A stretch of 50,130 nt of DNA, taken from IMG/VR virus record IMGVR_UViG_3300045789_000719, positions 1 to 50,130 of that record; one strand, 5' to 3'. Positions within the stretch are counted from its first letter, which is position 1, and each line of letters starts with the position of its first letter. The notes under the pieces are model-generated. The model saw only the letters and a list, made by a program, of their open reading frames with translations, was not told where the DNA came from and made no database searches. Shown here in pieces: positions 9,018-16,835 of the stretch. This DNA is from a virus. The translations under genes were made by a program, and so were the position numbers.

Positions 9018-9179
9018 ATAACTTTCCCCACCTAAAGCTGATTAGATGATCCTCTAATTGATAGAAAATGAACAAATTATTCTTTTAATGTTCTCCAACC
9101 AAACCATTTAGGTTAGTTCATGTGTAATATATAAACAAAAAAAGAACATTTAGTTAGACTTTTATCTGTCCCAGCCAGA

Positions 9180-9605
9180 TCAGAGATATGCCCCCAGCAT
9201 TTCGCGGTCTGCTTTTAGGTTAAACGATTTCTTCACAACGAGTTCGAACTGATCCAATTCTGGAACTGACAGATCACCTGTCACCAGTATCTTTCTTATC
9301 TCTGATGGCACTGCATTAGCCACCTCATCTCCCGCATAACCTGGAAGGCGATAATCAATAAAAAAGGCATCTGAAGTTTCGTTATTACAGGCTTCAACCG
9401 AAATCTCAGGATCTGTGAATGTTTCAACGCTGATATATACTGGCGCATAAAACTCACTAAAAATCTGACAGAGAGCGGCCTCGTCATCCAAATAAAATAC
9501 TCTCAATTTAATTGTGGCCTCAGTGTGTTTTGCAAAAGACAATTTAAAACAAGTTCTGGCAGACTTAGCATTCACCTCAATTGTCGCATAATAATCGTCC
9601 TCCAT
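9180..9605 (-). CDS. Single-domain response regulator (receiver only)
   Basis: A 141-residue protein made of one receiver domain after about 33 N-terminal residues of unclear role. The acidic pair D40-D41, phospho-acceptor D84 (F-F-I-D-Y-R-L-P-G), T109 and K125 are all in place, so phosphorylation should be possible. There is no output domain; such proteins usually act by protein contact or as phosphate sinks. The part after K125 is short, so the last helix is reduced. No kinase gene is adjacent. Confidence 0.75.
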   Translation of the reverse strand: MEDDYYATIEVNAKSARTCFKLSFAKHTEATIKLRVFYLDDEAALCQIFSEFYAPVYISVETFTDPEISVEACNNETSDAFFIDYRLPGYAGDEVANAVPSEIRKILVTGDLSVPELDQFELVVKKSFNLKADREMLGAYL

Positions 9606-9650
9606 TTATAATCTACACGGAAAACAATCTGTGAAAATGACTCAGTTTAT

Positions 9651-9757
9651 GGGGGGCCGGGCAACGTTGTTAGGATTTAGCTTTGCTGTCCTTGAGGCTG
9701 TTTCGCGATGCGAAGCATTGCAGGCCCGGCGGGTGAACCTACTTTATTCGTAGGTTC
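9651..9757. other. Structured intergenic element, possible small RNA
   Basis: Bases 9656-9662 (GCCGGGC) pair with 9724-9730 (GCCCGGC) and enclose a small TTCGC/GCGAA hairpin; a perfect 8-bp hairpin GAACCTAC/GTAGGTTC follows at 9735-9757, and a terminator-like hairpin comes 30 bases later. The layout fits a short structured RNA on either strand or a leader of the receiver gene. I could not match it to a known RNA family. Confidence 0.3.
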
Positions 9758-9781
9758 AAACACATACTCAGGATTCAAAAC

Positions 9782-9818
9782 GCAAAAACGCCGCTAAGCG
9801 ATTAACTCAGCGGCGTTT
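9782..9818 (-). terminator. Rho-independent terminator (possibly bidirectional)
   Basis: A 10-bp stem AAACGCCGCT/AGCGGCGTTT with a 13-base loop. On the minus strand it runs into TTTTTGCGTTTTG, a usable T-tract. On the plus strand the tract is weaker (TTTAGATTT). The minus-strand transcript it would end is unidentified; the prophage insertion lies 94 bases away and may have cut that unit. Confidence 0.6.
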
Positions 9819-9907
9819 AGATTTGGTTTTGTGGTTAGGATTTTGCTCGGGACTATGCCCCTCTCTGCACCTTCGCAGCTACCTCTGCTTGTTGTGAACC
9901 TTGCCTT

Positions 9908-9912
9908 CAAGC
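9908..9912. repeat. Target-site duplication, left copy
   Basis: CAAGC abuts the left prophage terminus; the identical 5-mer abuts the right terminus at 49872-49876. Mu-type transposition duplicates 5 bp of target. Confidence 0.92.
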
Positions 9913-9934
9913 TGTAACACGACACATAGGATTA
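9913..9934 (+). repeat. Left terminal inverted repeat with transposase site L1
   Basis: The first 22 bases match the last 22 bases of the element (reverse strand) at 16 positions. The site core CACATAGGATT (9923-9933) corresponds to CACATGGTTTT at the right end and lies at the same distance from the terminus (10 bases). Confidence 0.85.
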
Positions 9935-10475
9935 ACCTGAGAATGAACCGGGATATGATGGGATAAAACCGGATATAGTGGGATACAATCCCCAAAACGG
10001 CCCAGAAAACCAACGTTTTTCGATCTTCCAGCCAGTGCCTTTACCACCACTTTAAACCGCATTTGAAAAATCGTCGCCGCGACACTTAGAAGGTTCTGCG
10101 ACACATGGTTTTGATTTCTTTAGGTCGGACCGGCATTGATCTGCCTCTTTTTTATTTAAAGCCGCCTTCTTATCTAAAACGGCTAACAGAATCTTACTAT
10201 ACACGCAACGCGACTTACAGCTCATTGACAACCCCTACACACATGACTTTAATCGCGCTGCCAGCGCACTGGTGGCGGGACGAGACGAGTGTACATAGTT
10301 CAGTGATTGGCCGTATGGAGCCGATTAAAGCGCAGGTGGTTGTGGTAAGCTGCCTGCACCCGTCACCCGATTAAACAGGCAACAAGAACACACTAATAAA
10401 CTAAACAACCTAAACGCAAGTAAAAATTATTACCAAATTTTATTTTTTTAGCTTATTTGCCCGATTTCTGAAATT
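9935..10475. other. Non-coding left end of the prophage
   Basis: No gene is credible here; the short frames lack ribosome sites and recognisable content. The region contains an imperfect 19-20 bp direct repeat at about 9947-9986 (two copies of a CGGGATAT..TGGGATA pattern), transposase sites L2 and L3, and AT-rich DNA near 10400-10450 next to the repressor stop. Mu likewise has an untranslated left attachment region. Confidence 0.6.
10083..10112 (+). promoter_or_regulatory. Transposase-binding-like sites L2 and L3
   Basis: CGACACTTAGAAGG (core 10083-10093) and CGACACATGGTTTT (core 10102-10112) match the terminal sites; the second is identical in its 11-base core to right-end site R1. They lie 170 and 189 bases from the terminus, comparable to the internal L2/L3 sites of Mu. 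Confidence 0.7.
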
Positions 10476-10970
10476 TCATAATGAATTCAAATAACTATCC
10501 AGTAACTCCTCATCGTAAGATCCATCAACCTGAAGCCCTGGCACTTTGACGGATAGCTTGTATAAGAAGTAGCAGGCCCGAGCTTTTGCCTCTGGTTCCA
10601 GTGTCTTCTCTTCTGCTTTTAACCAGGCTTCAACCGCCTCAATAGAGCCTCTGAAAGCATCCTCATGAAGCGGAACAACCTCTTCTTTCTCTCCAGAAAT
10701 CATAGGCTTATGGCTTTCCCGACCATATGCCAGCCAATCAAGCGAGTATTTTGAATGCCTCAACAAGTTAACCATGATGGGAAATGTAGGGATGGAGCGC
10801 CCTTTGATATATTTTATCAGTTGCCCAACAGAAACACCCGCCGCTTTCGCAGCCTCATCACGACTGCCGAATGACCGCGCAATAATATCTAATCGCTCGC
10901 GAAATTCTTCGTCGAAAGTGGGAAGTTGGCTTCCCACTTCTTTTTCTTCTTCCCACTTCTCATAAGTCAT
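10476..10970 (-). CDS. Phage repressor, XRE-type HTH
   Basis: A 164-residue DNA-binding protein transcribed leftward, away from the early operon, as the c repressor of Mu is. Residues about 27-62 form a helix-turn-helix (S-R-D-E-A-A-K-A-A-G-V-S-V-G-Q-L-I-K-Y-I-K-G-R), followed by S-I-P-T-F-P and a W-L-A-Y-G segment common in phage repressors. The C-terminal half (about 95-164) is helical and probably oligomerises; no LexA-type peptidase motif is visible, so RecA-triggered self-cleavage is not predicted. Its 5' coding end contains copies of the candidate operator AAGTGGGAAG. Confidence 0.85.
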   Translation of the reverse strand: MTYEKWEEEKEVGSQLPTFDEEFRERLDIIARSFGSRDEAAKAAGVSVGQLIKYIKGRSIPTFPIMVNLLRHSKYSLDWLAYGRESHKPMISGEKEEVVPLHEDAFRGSIEAVEAWLKAEEKTLEPEAKARACYFLYKLSVKVPGLQVDGSYDEELLDSYLNSL

Positions 10971-11028
10971 TGATATTACACCATCTAATCATTTGCAGTC
11001 ACAAGTAACCATAAAATTAAGTGGGAAG
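10916..11028. promoter_or_regulatory. Operator cluster: four AAGTGGGAAG decamers
   Basis: The decamer occurs at 10916-10925 (+), 10930-10939 (-), 10949-10958 (-) and 11019-11028 (+), all perfect. The first two form a 10-bp-arm palindrome with a 4-base spacer. Three copies lie within the repressor's first codons and one in the divergent control region. This is the place and arrangement expected for the lysis-lysogeny operators. Confidence 0.6.
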
Positions 11029-11042
11029 TGTCATTTTTACTC

Positions 11043-11086
11043 TGGACAATGATCGCATAGTGCATTTATTATCATAAACATGATAA
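11043..11086 (+). promoter_or_regulatory. Early promoter with overlapping dyad operator
   Basis: TGGACA (11043-11048) and TATTAT (11067-11072) with 18-base spacing form a plausible sigma-70 promoter reading into the Ner-like gene. The perfect dyad TTATCAT-aaac-ATGATAA (11069-11086) overlaps the -10 box, so a dimeric regulator bound there would block it. Ner is the natural candidate. Confidence 0.5.
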
Positions 11087-11106
11087 AAAATAATACTATG
11101 TGATAT

Positions 11107-11409
11107 ATGCCTAGACGTAAAACCAACATACACCCGGAAGATCTGAAAGCACTGGTTAGAAAGACCGGTCTTTCTGTATCTGATGTGGCGCGCGGAGCTG
11201 GACTACATCCATCTACTGCATTGCATGCACTGCGCCGCCCTCAGCCTACAGGAAACCAGGCTCTGGCTAACCACCTTGGAATGAGGCTGTCTGATCTTTG
11301 GCCGGAATGGTTCAAAGAGGACGGCAGCCGCATCAAGGCGCGTTCAAATCACCCTAAACTTAACCGTAACAAAACCATGTGTCACCGTCAAAAGAGACTG
11401 GCGGCATGA
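11107..11409 (+). CDS. ner: Ner-like transcriptional regulator
   Basis: A 100-residue protein whose first 70 residues match the Ner/Nlp winged family: H-P-E-D-L-K-A-L-V-R-K-T-G, a helix-turn-helix S-V-S-D-V-A-R-G-A-G-L-H-P-S-T-A-L-H-A-L, then N-H-L-G-M-R-L-S-D-L-W-P-E-W. In Mu, Ner represses the early promoter and the repressor promoter after infection. Here it is the first gene rightward of the divergent control region, as expected. The basic C-terminal tail (about 78-100) is longer than in Mu Ner. A strong terminator follows 62 bases after the stop. Confidence 0.9.
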   Translation: MPRRKTNIHPEDLKALVRKTGLSVSDVARGAGLHPSTALHALRRPQPTGNQALANHLGMRLSDLWPEWFKEDGSRIKARSNHPKLNRNKTMCHRQKRLAA

Positions 11410-11470
11410 ACGGTCAAATCTTAACACTTTCTGCCCGTCACCTTCCTATGAAAATGGGTAGAAACCGTTT

Positions 11471-11512
11471 GGCGGGGTGCTCAACCTCCCAGTCACCCCG
11501 CCTTTCTTTTTT
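11471..11512 (+). terminator. Rho-independent terminator after the Ner-like gene
   Basis: Perfect 9-bp stem GGCGGGGTG/CACCCCGCC (11471-11479, 11494-11502) followed by TTTCTTTTTT. It would separate the Ner message from the transposition genes unless readthrough or a second promoter is used. Confidence 0.85.
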
Positions 11513-11532
11513 CATAAACAGTGTTCCCACCT

Positions 11533-11588
11533 GGCGGCACCCCCCCGCCGTCAGGACCGCCGCGGCTTTTCCCCACAGAGGCCGCGGC
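11533..11588 (+). other. GC-rich hairpins ahead of the ParB-like gene
   Basis: GGCGG/CCGCC (11533-11549) and GCCGCGG/CCGCGGC (11559-11565, 11582-11588) are two further stem-loops without T-tracts, 35 bases before the next start codon. They could be a structured leader; nothing coding is convincing in 11410-11622. Confidence 0.4.
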
Positions 11589-11622
11589 ACCCCATTACTG
11601 AAGTTGTCCGAGGTTTGAGAAA

Positions 11623-12426
11623 ATGAAAATCCAATCAATACCACTTGATCAGATAAAAATAGCCGATCGCATTCGGGCGACCGACGATGACTATGTGAAG
11701 CTACTTGCGCTTTCTATTGATGATAGAGGTCTCATCCAGCCTATCACAGTGGGCGAAAAGTGCAGTGACGGCCTCTACCCTCTACAATCAGGAATGCACC
11801 GAGTAGAGGCATTTAAGCTTCTCGGTATATCTAAGATCGCGGCCATCGTGGCTCCGGTTAAAGATGATCTCGAAAACAAGCTGATCGAAATCGATGAAAA
11901 CCTCATGCGCCACGAGCTTACAGCACTAGATCGAGGAGAGTTTTTAAAGCAGCGCCAAGAGATTTATGAGCTTCTTTATCCAGACACAAAAGCAGGTGTT
12001 GCTGGTGGTTTAGCCAAGAACGGTGTGCAACGGACAAACTTGTCCTTTGCAGAAAATGCAGCCGAAAGACTTGGGGTCTCAGAGAGATCTATCCGGCGCT
12101 CAATTCAAAGAGCAAAGCACTTATCACAAGAAGTTAAAGATCTAGTTTCCGGCACCAAGCTTGCCAACAACGGAAGCGAATTAGATGCACTTGCAGGGCT
12201 GGAGCCAACCGAACAGTCTGCCGTTATCGACATTTTACTGAGTGACGAGCCAAAAGCTAAATCAGTATCCAAAGCCATACCAATTATTCGCGGTGAAGAT
12301 CTGGAAACAGAAGAAGTCGACCCGGTTGTAAAGGCAACCGAGGATCTGAAACTCAAATTCGCACGCGCCCCGGAAGAAGCTCAATCAGCCTTCATTGAAT
12401 ATCTGAAAGAACTGGAGCTGATATAA
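11623..12426 (+). CDS. ParB-like nuclease-domain protein
   Basis: A 267-residue protein with an N-terminal ParB/Srx-fold domain: I-P-L-D-Q-I near residue 6, D-D-R-G-L-I-Q-P-I, and the signature Q-S-G-M-H-R-V-E-A. This is followed by N-L-M-R-H-E-L-T-A-L-D-R-G and a helix-turn-helix (A-E-R-L-G-V-S-E-R-S-I-R-R-S) near residues 145-165. ParB-like genes occur at the front of the transposition operon in several Mu-like phages; the precise job is not known to me, perhaps DNA bridging or target handling. The last base is shared with the next start codon (ATAATGG), so translation is coupled. Confidence 0.85.
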   Translation: MKIQSIPLDQIKIADRIRATDDDYVKLLALSIDDRGLIQPITVGEKCSDGLYPLQSGMHRVEAFKLLGISKIAAIVAPVKDDLENKLIEIDENLMRHELTALDRGEFLKQRQEIYELLYPDTKAGVAGGLAKNGVQRTNLSFAENAAERLGVSERSIRRSIQRAKHLSQEVKDLVSGTKLANNGSELDALAGLEPTEQSAVIDILLSDEPKAKSVSKAIPIIRGEDLETEEVDPVVKATEDLKLKFARAPEEAQSAFIEYLKELELI

Positions 12427-12890
12427 TGGCGAAAGTTCGGGGGGATACCACAACGTTTGATCTTTTGGCCTGGCAGCCAAAAGAGCCAGAAAAGCGCTTT
12501 GACGAGGATCAGATCAAGGCTCATAGCCTCTCTGCCAAAGTCGCTAGAGCTATTTCCGTTTCCTTGGAAGAGTGCCAATATGAGCGCGCGGAAGTAGCGG
12601 CTCGGATGGGTCAATATTTAGGTGGCGAAGTCAGCTTGAATATGCTCAACGGCTATGCGAGCCAAGCCCGTGAAGATCACAATATTTCAGCAGTTCGATT
12701 TATGGCGCTTGTATACGCAACGCAAGACTGGCGGCTCCTTCAGGTGCTCTCCGATCCCTTCCCCGTTTCCATTGTTGACAACCGTTACATCGATGTCATC
12801 CGAATGGCCCAAATTCGTGAAAAACGGGAAGCTATGGAGAAGGAGGAAAAAGCCCTCAAATTGAAAGCCAGAAATGAGGGTCTACTATGA
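12426..12890 (+). CDS. Mu-like early protein of unknown function
   Basis: A 154-residue soluble protein between the ParB-like and transposase genes, overlapping both (1 and 4 bases). A helical segment near 45-85 (A-E-V-A-A-R-M-G-Q-Y-L-G-G-E-V-S-L-N-M-L) resembles a helix-turn-helix, and the C-terminus is charged and probably coiled. Proteins of similar size are found directly before the A transposase in other Mu-like phages; I know no demonstrated function. Confidence 0.7.
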   Translation: MAKVRGDTTTFDLLAWQPKEPEKRFDEDQIKAHSLSAKVARAISVSLEECQYERAEVAARMGQYLGGEVSLNMLNGYASQAREDHNISAVRFMALVYATQDWRLLQVLSDPFPVSIVDNRYIDVIRMAQIREKREAMEKEEKALKLKARNEGLL

Positions 12891-15082
12891 AAAAACTCTG
12901 GTTTACAGCCGCAGAAATTGCGGAACTTAAACTGCATGGGCTACCGTCCAGCAAGCGCGCCATCAATGATTTAGCGGGCCGTTCAGGGTGGAATGAAACG
13001 CTGAAATGTCGTGAACGCGTCGCCCGTGGCGGCGGAAAAGAATACCATATCACTCTGCTACCGCAGGAAGCCCAAAACGCGATTGCCCTTCGTGCGCTGA
13101 AGAATGACAGTCTTGTTCTGGAAGCGCCAAAGGTGGCAGTTCAGGAGCCAGTGAAGGCAACCACAAAGAGAGGCGGCCTCCGCCGAGACGCTAAACTCAC
13201 CATTTTAATGGTATGGGACGCCTTTAAGGCTGACAGCAAAGACCCGATCGACGTGGTCCAGTTCAGCTTTTGCACTTTGTACAAAAGCCGCAAAATTAAA
13301 TCGGTCCCCGAATGGGTCTATGAAGAGGTCGAGAGCTTTTCAGTTAGCACCCTTAAAAACTGGCTTAAAGCCCGTTCAAAAGGCTCCGTCAATTCACTCG
13401 CTGGCAACTATGGCAACCGGAAAGGCACAAGCCTCCTGGAGACAGCCTATGACGGCAAGGTGGTTAAGCTGGTGATAAGTCTCATGATCAACCAGCCGCA
13501 CCTCACCTCCGGCCATATCCGCGACCTGATCCGGGCAGAGTTTACCGAGCCGTGGGAAGTGGAAATCAAAGGCGTGAAGGCCTTAAAGGAAATTCCCAAT
13601 ATCCGCTCAATCCAGCGTTTCATGAAGACCTGGAAGAACGAAAATGGCGAAGTCTTTACCCGTATCTCCGATCCGGATAAGTGGAAAAACAAATACATGG
13701 TAGCCCCCGGAAAAGCGAACGCCTGGGTAACGGCTCCCAACCAGCTTTGGGAAATCGACGCTTCGCCGGTGGACGCTCTTTGCGTTGACGGCCGCTACAA
13801 TCTTTATTGTGTGATCGATATCTATACCCGCCGTATGAAGATCCTGGTTAGCAAGACGCCAACCACAGCCGCAGCTCTGCTACTTATCCGCAAGGCCATT
13901 ATGGACTGGGGCGTCCCTGACATTATCCGCACGGATAACGGTTCTGATTTTGTTAGCCACGCCTTTGTCCGCGCCCTTGTTCACCTCGGCATCAAACAGG
14001 ACATCGCCGCGCCGTTTACGCCAGAGCACAAAGGTACTGTTGAGCGCGCCATTGGAACTTTCCAACGCGGTTGCATGCCGCTAATGCCCGGCTTTATCGG
14101 CCATGACGTTACTGACCGGAAGAAGATTGAAGCGCGCAAGAGTTTTGCCCAACGCTTGGGGGAAAAGGAGCATGCTGCTTTTACAGTGGAGCTCACACAT
14201 TTAGAGGTGCAGGATTATGCTGACCAGTGGGTAGAAAACAAATATCACCACAACCCACACGGCGGCCTGAACGGTGATACCCCCTACAACATGGCCACGG
14301 TGTGGACCGGTCCCGTCAAGCGCATCGAGAACGAGCAGAGCCTCCATATCATGCTGGCTCAGATCCCCGGCAAAGAGGGAAACCGTGTTGTCACCAAAAA
14401 AGGTATCTCGCTCGACGGGATCACTTACTGGCACCATGACATGCAAGTCGGCCAACGCCTCCACGTTAGATATGACCCTGAAGACATGGGCCGCGTCCAT
14501 TGCTTCAGTGAAGATCATGAAGACTTCCTCTTTTCCGCGATTAATACGGAATATGAAGGGCTGAACCGCGAGGCAATGGCGGAGATGGCCAAGCGCACAC
14601 AGCGCGAACGCCTTAAACAGCAGACCGCCGATATCCGCCGCGATGTGAAGAAATTCAAGCCACGTGACGCAGCAGACGCCTACATGAAGCAAGCCCAAGA
14701 AGACGCCATGAACGCGTCCAACTTGGTTTCCTTCCCGCGCAAAGATGACACTTATTCCACCCCGGCACTAGATGCGGCCTCAGACGCAGCGTTCCAACCG
14801 ACGTTGGATATGCCTAAAGCCCCGCAAAACATGGCGGAGCTATACGAGGAAGCCTTAATCAATAAGGAAAAACTGGAAAGCCGGAAAGAGATGATCCGGC
14901 CTGTTGATAAACCCGCGGAGCGTTACGCCAGGGCGAGAAAACTACAAAACGAAATTCAGGCCGGTCTCGACATCGATGAGGCCGACCGGAAGTGGCTCGA
15001 AGGGTATCTGGACACATCAGAATACCGAGCTCGGGCAAAGATGGAAGAGCACTACGGAGAAGGTGTCTTTCAAATGAAATAG
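12887..15082 (+). CDS. MuA-type DDE transposase
   Basis: A 731-residue transposase that should cut and join the phage ends during integration and replicative transposition. The N-terminus (about 1-60) is the Mu DNA-binding winged helix (W-F-T-A-A-E-I-A-E-L). The catalytic core has D291 (W-E-I-D-A-S-P-V-D), D350 (R-T-D-N-G-S-D-F) and E386 (G-T-V-E-R-A-I-G-T-F); the last two are 35 residues apart between them, the classical DD(35)E spacing. A Mu C-terminal beta-barrel follows (about 485-550), and the charged tail would contact the B ATPase and ClpX-like factors. The ATGA overlap couples it to the previous gene. Confidence 0.97.
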   Translation: MKKLWFTAAEIAELKLHGLPSSKRAINDLAGRSGWNETLKCRERVARGGGKEYHITLLPQEAQNAIALRALKNDSLVLEAPKVAVQEPVKATTKRGGLRRDAKLTILMVWDAFKADSKDPIDVVQFSFCTLYKSRKIKSVPEWVYEEVESFSVSTLKNWLKARSKGSVNSLAGNYGNRKGTSLLETAYDGKVVKLVISLMINQPHLTSGHIRDLIRAEFTEPWEVEIKGVKALKEIPNIRSIQRFMKTWKNENGEVFTRISDPDKWKNKYMVAPGKANAWVTAPNQLWEIDASPVDALCVDGRYNLYCVIDIYTRRMKILVSKTPTTAAALLLIRKAIMDWGVPDIIRTDNGSDFVSHAFVRALVHLGIKQDIAAPFTPEHKGTVERAIGTFQRGCMPLMPGFIGHDVTDRKKIEARKSFAQRLGEKEHAAFTVELTHLEVQDYADQWVENKYHHNPHGGLNGDTPYNMATVWTGPVKRIENEQSLHIMLAQIPGKEGNRVVTKKGISLDGITYWHHDMQVGQRLHVRYDPEDMGRVHCFSEDHEDFLFSAINTEYEGLNREAMAEMAKRTQRERLKQQTADIRRDVKKFKPRDAADAYMKQAQEDAMNASNLVSFPRKDDTYSTPALDAASDAAFQPTLDMPKAPQNMAELYEEALINKEKLESRKEMIRPVDKPAERYARARKLQNEIQAGLDIDEADRKWLEGYLDTSEYRARAKMEEHYGEGVFQMK

Positions 15083-15107
15083 GCAGGCTAGCTGCAACTA
15101 ACCTGCC
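15082..15107 (+). other. Hairpin between the A and B transposition genes
   Basis: A stem GGCAGGCTAG/CTAACCTGCC with one mismatch starts at the last base of the transposase stop codon. There is no T-tract, so it may tune mRNA stability or partial termination between the two genes. Confidence 0.45.
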
Positions 15108-15150
15108 CAATAAGTAAACCGTCAAACAATAGTGAGGTTGTTTTAATATT

Positions 15151-15873
15151 ATGACAGAGATTGCAACAATTGCACCCCTAAAAAATGTGGTGGCATTCAG
15201 TGAACTGGTTGAGGATATCACCTCAAGACCCAAACATCTGCCGGGGATCGGCGTTTTCAATGGTCCTTCAGGCTTTGGAAAAACCTTCTCGGCTCAGTAC
15301 GCGGCCAACACGCACAGGGCCTATTATGTAGAGGTCGGAGCCTTCTGGTCAGTCGGTCGTTTTTGTGACGCTATACTCTCAGAAACAGGCGTAGTAGTCG
15401 GTCGCACAATCGCAGACAAGATTGAAGTGATCATTGAGCGTCTCGCCATGTCATCCCGTCCCCTGATCATCGACGAATTTGATCATATGGCGACAGATCG
15501 CAAGGTTGAACTTGTCCGAGATATTCACGACAAATCAGATGCATCGATCTTGCTCATTGGCGAAGAACGTCTTCCAGAAAAACTTCGTAAATGGGAACGG
15601 TTCCATAACCGGATCATGCGTTGGGTACCAGCGGAACCGGCAACTCTTGGTGATGCCGCGGCATTGGCAAAACTCTATTGCCCGGGCATCGAAATTTCAC
15701 AAGAAGTTTTGCAAGATATTGCTCGCGTTAGCCAACTTCGCGTCCGCCGTATCTGCACCAACTTGGAGCAAGTTCGGCAAAGCGCCAAGCGAGAAGGCCT
15801 GACGACATTCAGCCCTGAAAATCGGGAGTTCAACTGGTTCACTGGCGAAGCGCCCATGGCGAGGAAATTCTAA
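15151..15873 (+). CDS. MuB-type AAA ATPase, transposition activator
   Basis: A 240-residue AAA+ ATPase with Walker A G38-P-S-G-F-G-K-T45 and Walker B L105-I-I-D-E-F-D111. The C-terminal part (about 190-225) contains a helix-turn-helix-like R-V-S-Q-L-R-V-R-R-I-C. In Mu, the B protein coats target DNA, delivers it to the transposase and gives target immunity. Size, position just after A, and relation to the TnsC/IstB-like family fit that role. It is shorter than Mu B (312 residues), lacking much of the N-terminal HTH domain. Its last base overlaps the next start. Confidence 0.93.
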   Translation: MTEIATIAPLKNVVAFSELVEDITSRPKHLPGIGVFNGPSGFGKTFSAQYAANTHRAYYVEVGAFWSVGRFCDAILSETGVVVGRTIADKIEVIIERLAMSSRPLIIDEFDHMATDRKVELVRDIHDKSDASILLIGEERLPEKLRKWERFHNRIMRWVPAEPATLGDAAALAKLYCPGIEISQEVLQDIARVSQLRVRRICTNLEQVRQSAKREGLTTFSPENREFNWFTGEAPMARKF

Positions 15874-16466
15874 TGCCTCAAAAACCTTTGGATAAAAGAG
15901 ACCCCCGCCGATCCCGCGACAATATGTGGAAAGCTATGATGGAGCTCGGCACCTTCTCCGTGAAGGATATTAGCTACAAAACGATGCTTCACACGGGAAC
16001 AATTTCCGCCTATCTGATTGGGCTGGAAGCGGCCGGTTATGTCACGGTAGAGCGTGAGCAGATCCGCCCGAACCAGACGAAAAACACTTACACGATCGTT
16101 AAGCGCCAACTTGAAACGCCGCGTGTAAAAAAAGACGGCTCTGAGATTTCTCTAGGTCGAGGAACAGAGAACATGTGGCGATCCATGCGGATGATTGGAA
16201 CCTTTAGTCCCGCTGATCTCGCAGCCGCGGCGAGTACATCAGACGCAGAGATTAAACTGACAACCGCGAAAGATTATATCAAACACCTTCTTAGAGCTGG
16301 ATATTTGGCGATCGTTTCAGAGTCTTCACCCGGCACTCAAGCGAATTACCGGATTATTAAGAGCAAGATTTCTGGTCCCTTCCCGCCACAGATCCAACGC
16401 GTAAAACAGGTTTACGACCCGAACCTTCAGAAGGTTGTCTGGCCAGCTGTGGAGGAACTGTCTTGA
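15873..16466 (+). CDS. Early protein with two winged-helix-like repeats
   Basis: A 197-residue protein with an internal repeat: N-M-W-K-A-M-M-E-L-G-T-F-S-V-K-D-I near residue 17 and N-M-W-R-S-M-R-M-I-G-T-F-S-P-A-D-L near residue 99, each followed by a helix and a basic strand ending Y-T-I-V-K or Y-R-I-I-K. This is the look of tandem winged helices, so DNA binding is likely. I do not recognise a characterised family. Position right after the B ATPase, with one-base overlap, puts it in the transposition operon. Confidence 0.72.
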   Translation: MPQKPLDKRDPRRSRDNMWKAMMELGTFSVKDISYKTMLHTGTISAYLIGLEAAGYVTVEREQIRPNQTKNTYTIVKRQLETPRVKKDGSEISLGRGTENMWRSMRMIGTFSPADLAAAASTSDAEIKLTTAKDYIKHLLRAGYLAIVSESSPGTQANYRIIKSKISGPFPPQIQRVKQVYDPNLQKVVWPAVEELS

Positions 16467-16831
16467 ACGCAATTTCTCACATTCAAAAAGCCGCCAAGGC
16501 CTGGAAAAATGCTTGCCCTGACTGGATCTTGGTTCTCGCTGAAAAATGCGAGGCGAGTAGCCAGAACAAGGTGGCTAAGGAGATCGGCTATAGCGCCGCG
16601 GTTGTCTCAACCGTTCTTTCGGCGACATATAAGGGCGATCTAATCACTGTTGAAAAGGCCGTTAGAGGGGCCTTCATGGCTGAGACTGTTTACTGCCCTG
16701 TGCTTGGAGAAATGGCTTCAAACGCATGCCTAGAACATCAAAACCGCCCTTTTGCTTCATCAAATTCTTTGCGGGTCCGCCTTTACAAGGCTTGCCGCAG
16801 CGGCTGCACATACAGCCGGATCGGAGGTTAA
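16463..16831 (+). CDS. Small HTH protein of the early operon
   Basis: A 122-residue protein starting at TTG (16463) in a 4-base overlap with the previous stop. Residues 30-62 form a helix-turn-helix of phage type (S-Q-N-K-V-A-K-E-I-G-Y-S-A-A-V-V-S-T-V-L). The second half has several cysteines (C-P-V-L-G..., A-C-L-E-H, A-C-R-S-G-C) that may bind zinc. Function unknown; early regulatory DNA binding is the best guess. Confidence 0.65.
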   Translation: MNAISHIQKAAKAWKNACPDWILVLAEKCEASSQNKVAKEIGYSAAVVSTVLSATYKGDLITVEKAVRGAFMAETVYCPVLGEMASNACLEHQNRPFASSNSLRVRLYKACRSGCTYSRIGG

Positions 16832-16835
16832 AAAA

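Noticed and set aside
9830-9905. Possible tRNA or tRNA remnant in the left flank (CCA-like end on the minus strand, terminator beyond)
   Set aside because: No T-arm sequence and no closing acceptor stem; only the position of the terminator resembles the real tRNA-fMet at the right flank.
9782-9912. 46-codon minus-strand frame formed when the two host flanks are rejoined at CAAGC
   Set aside because: Short, GTG start only, no ribosome site and no family I recognise; not enough to claim that the prophage disrupted a gene.
10105-10374. 89-codon plus-strand frame at the left end
   Set aside because: Starts inside transposase site L3, lacks a ribosome site, and sits where Mu-like phages have non-coding attachment DNA.
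11379-11618. 79-codon frame after the Ner-like gene
   Set aside because: Runs through the strong terminator and GC-rich hairpins and lacks a ribosome site; its proline/arginine content reflects the hairpin DNA.
14201-14698. 165-codon minus-strand frame inside the transposase gene
   Set aside because: Lies wholly opposite a clear DDE transposase, has no ribosome site and no recognisable content; a shadow of its codon pattern.
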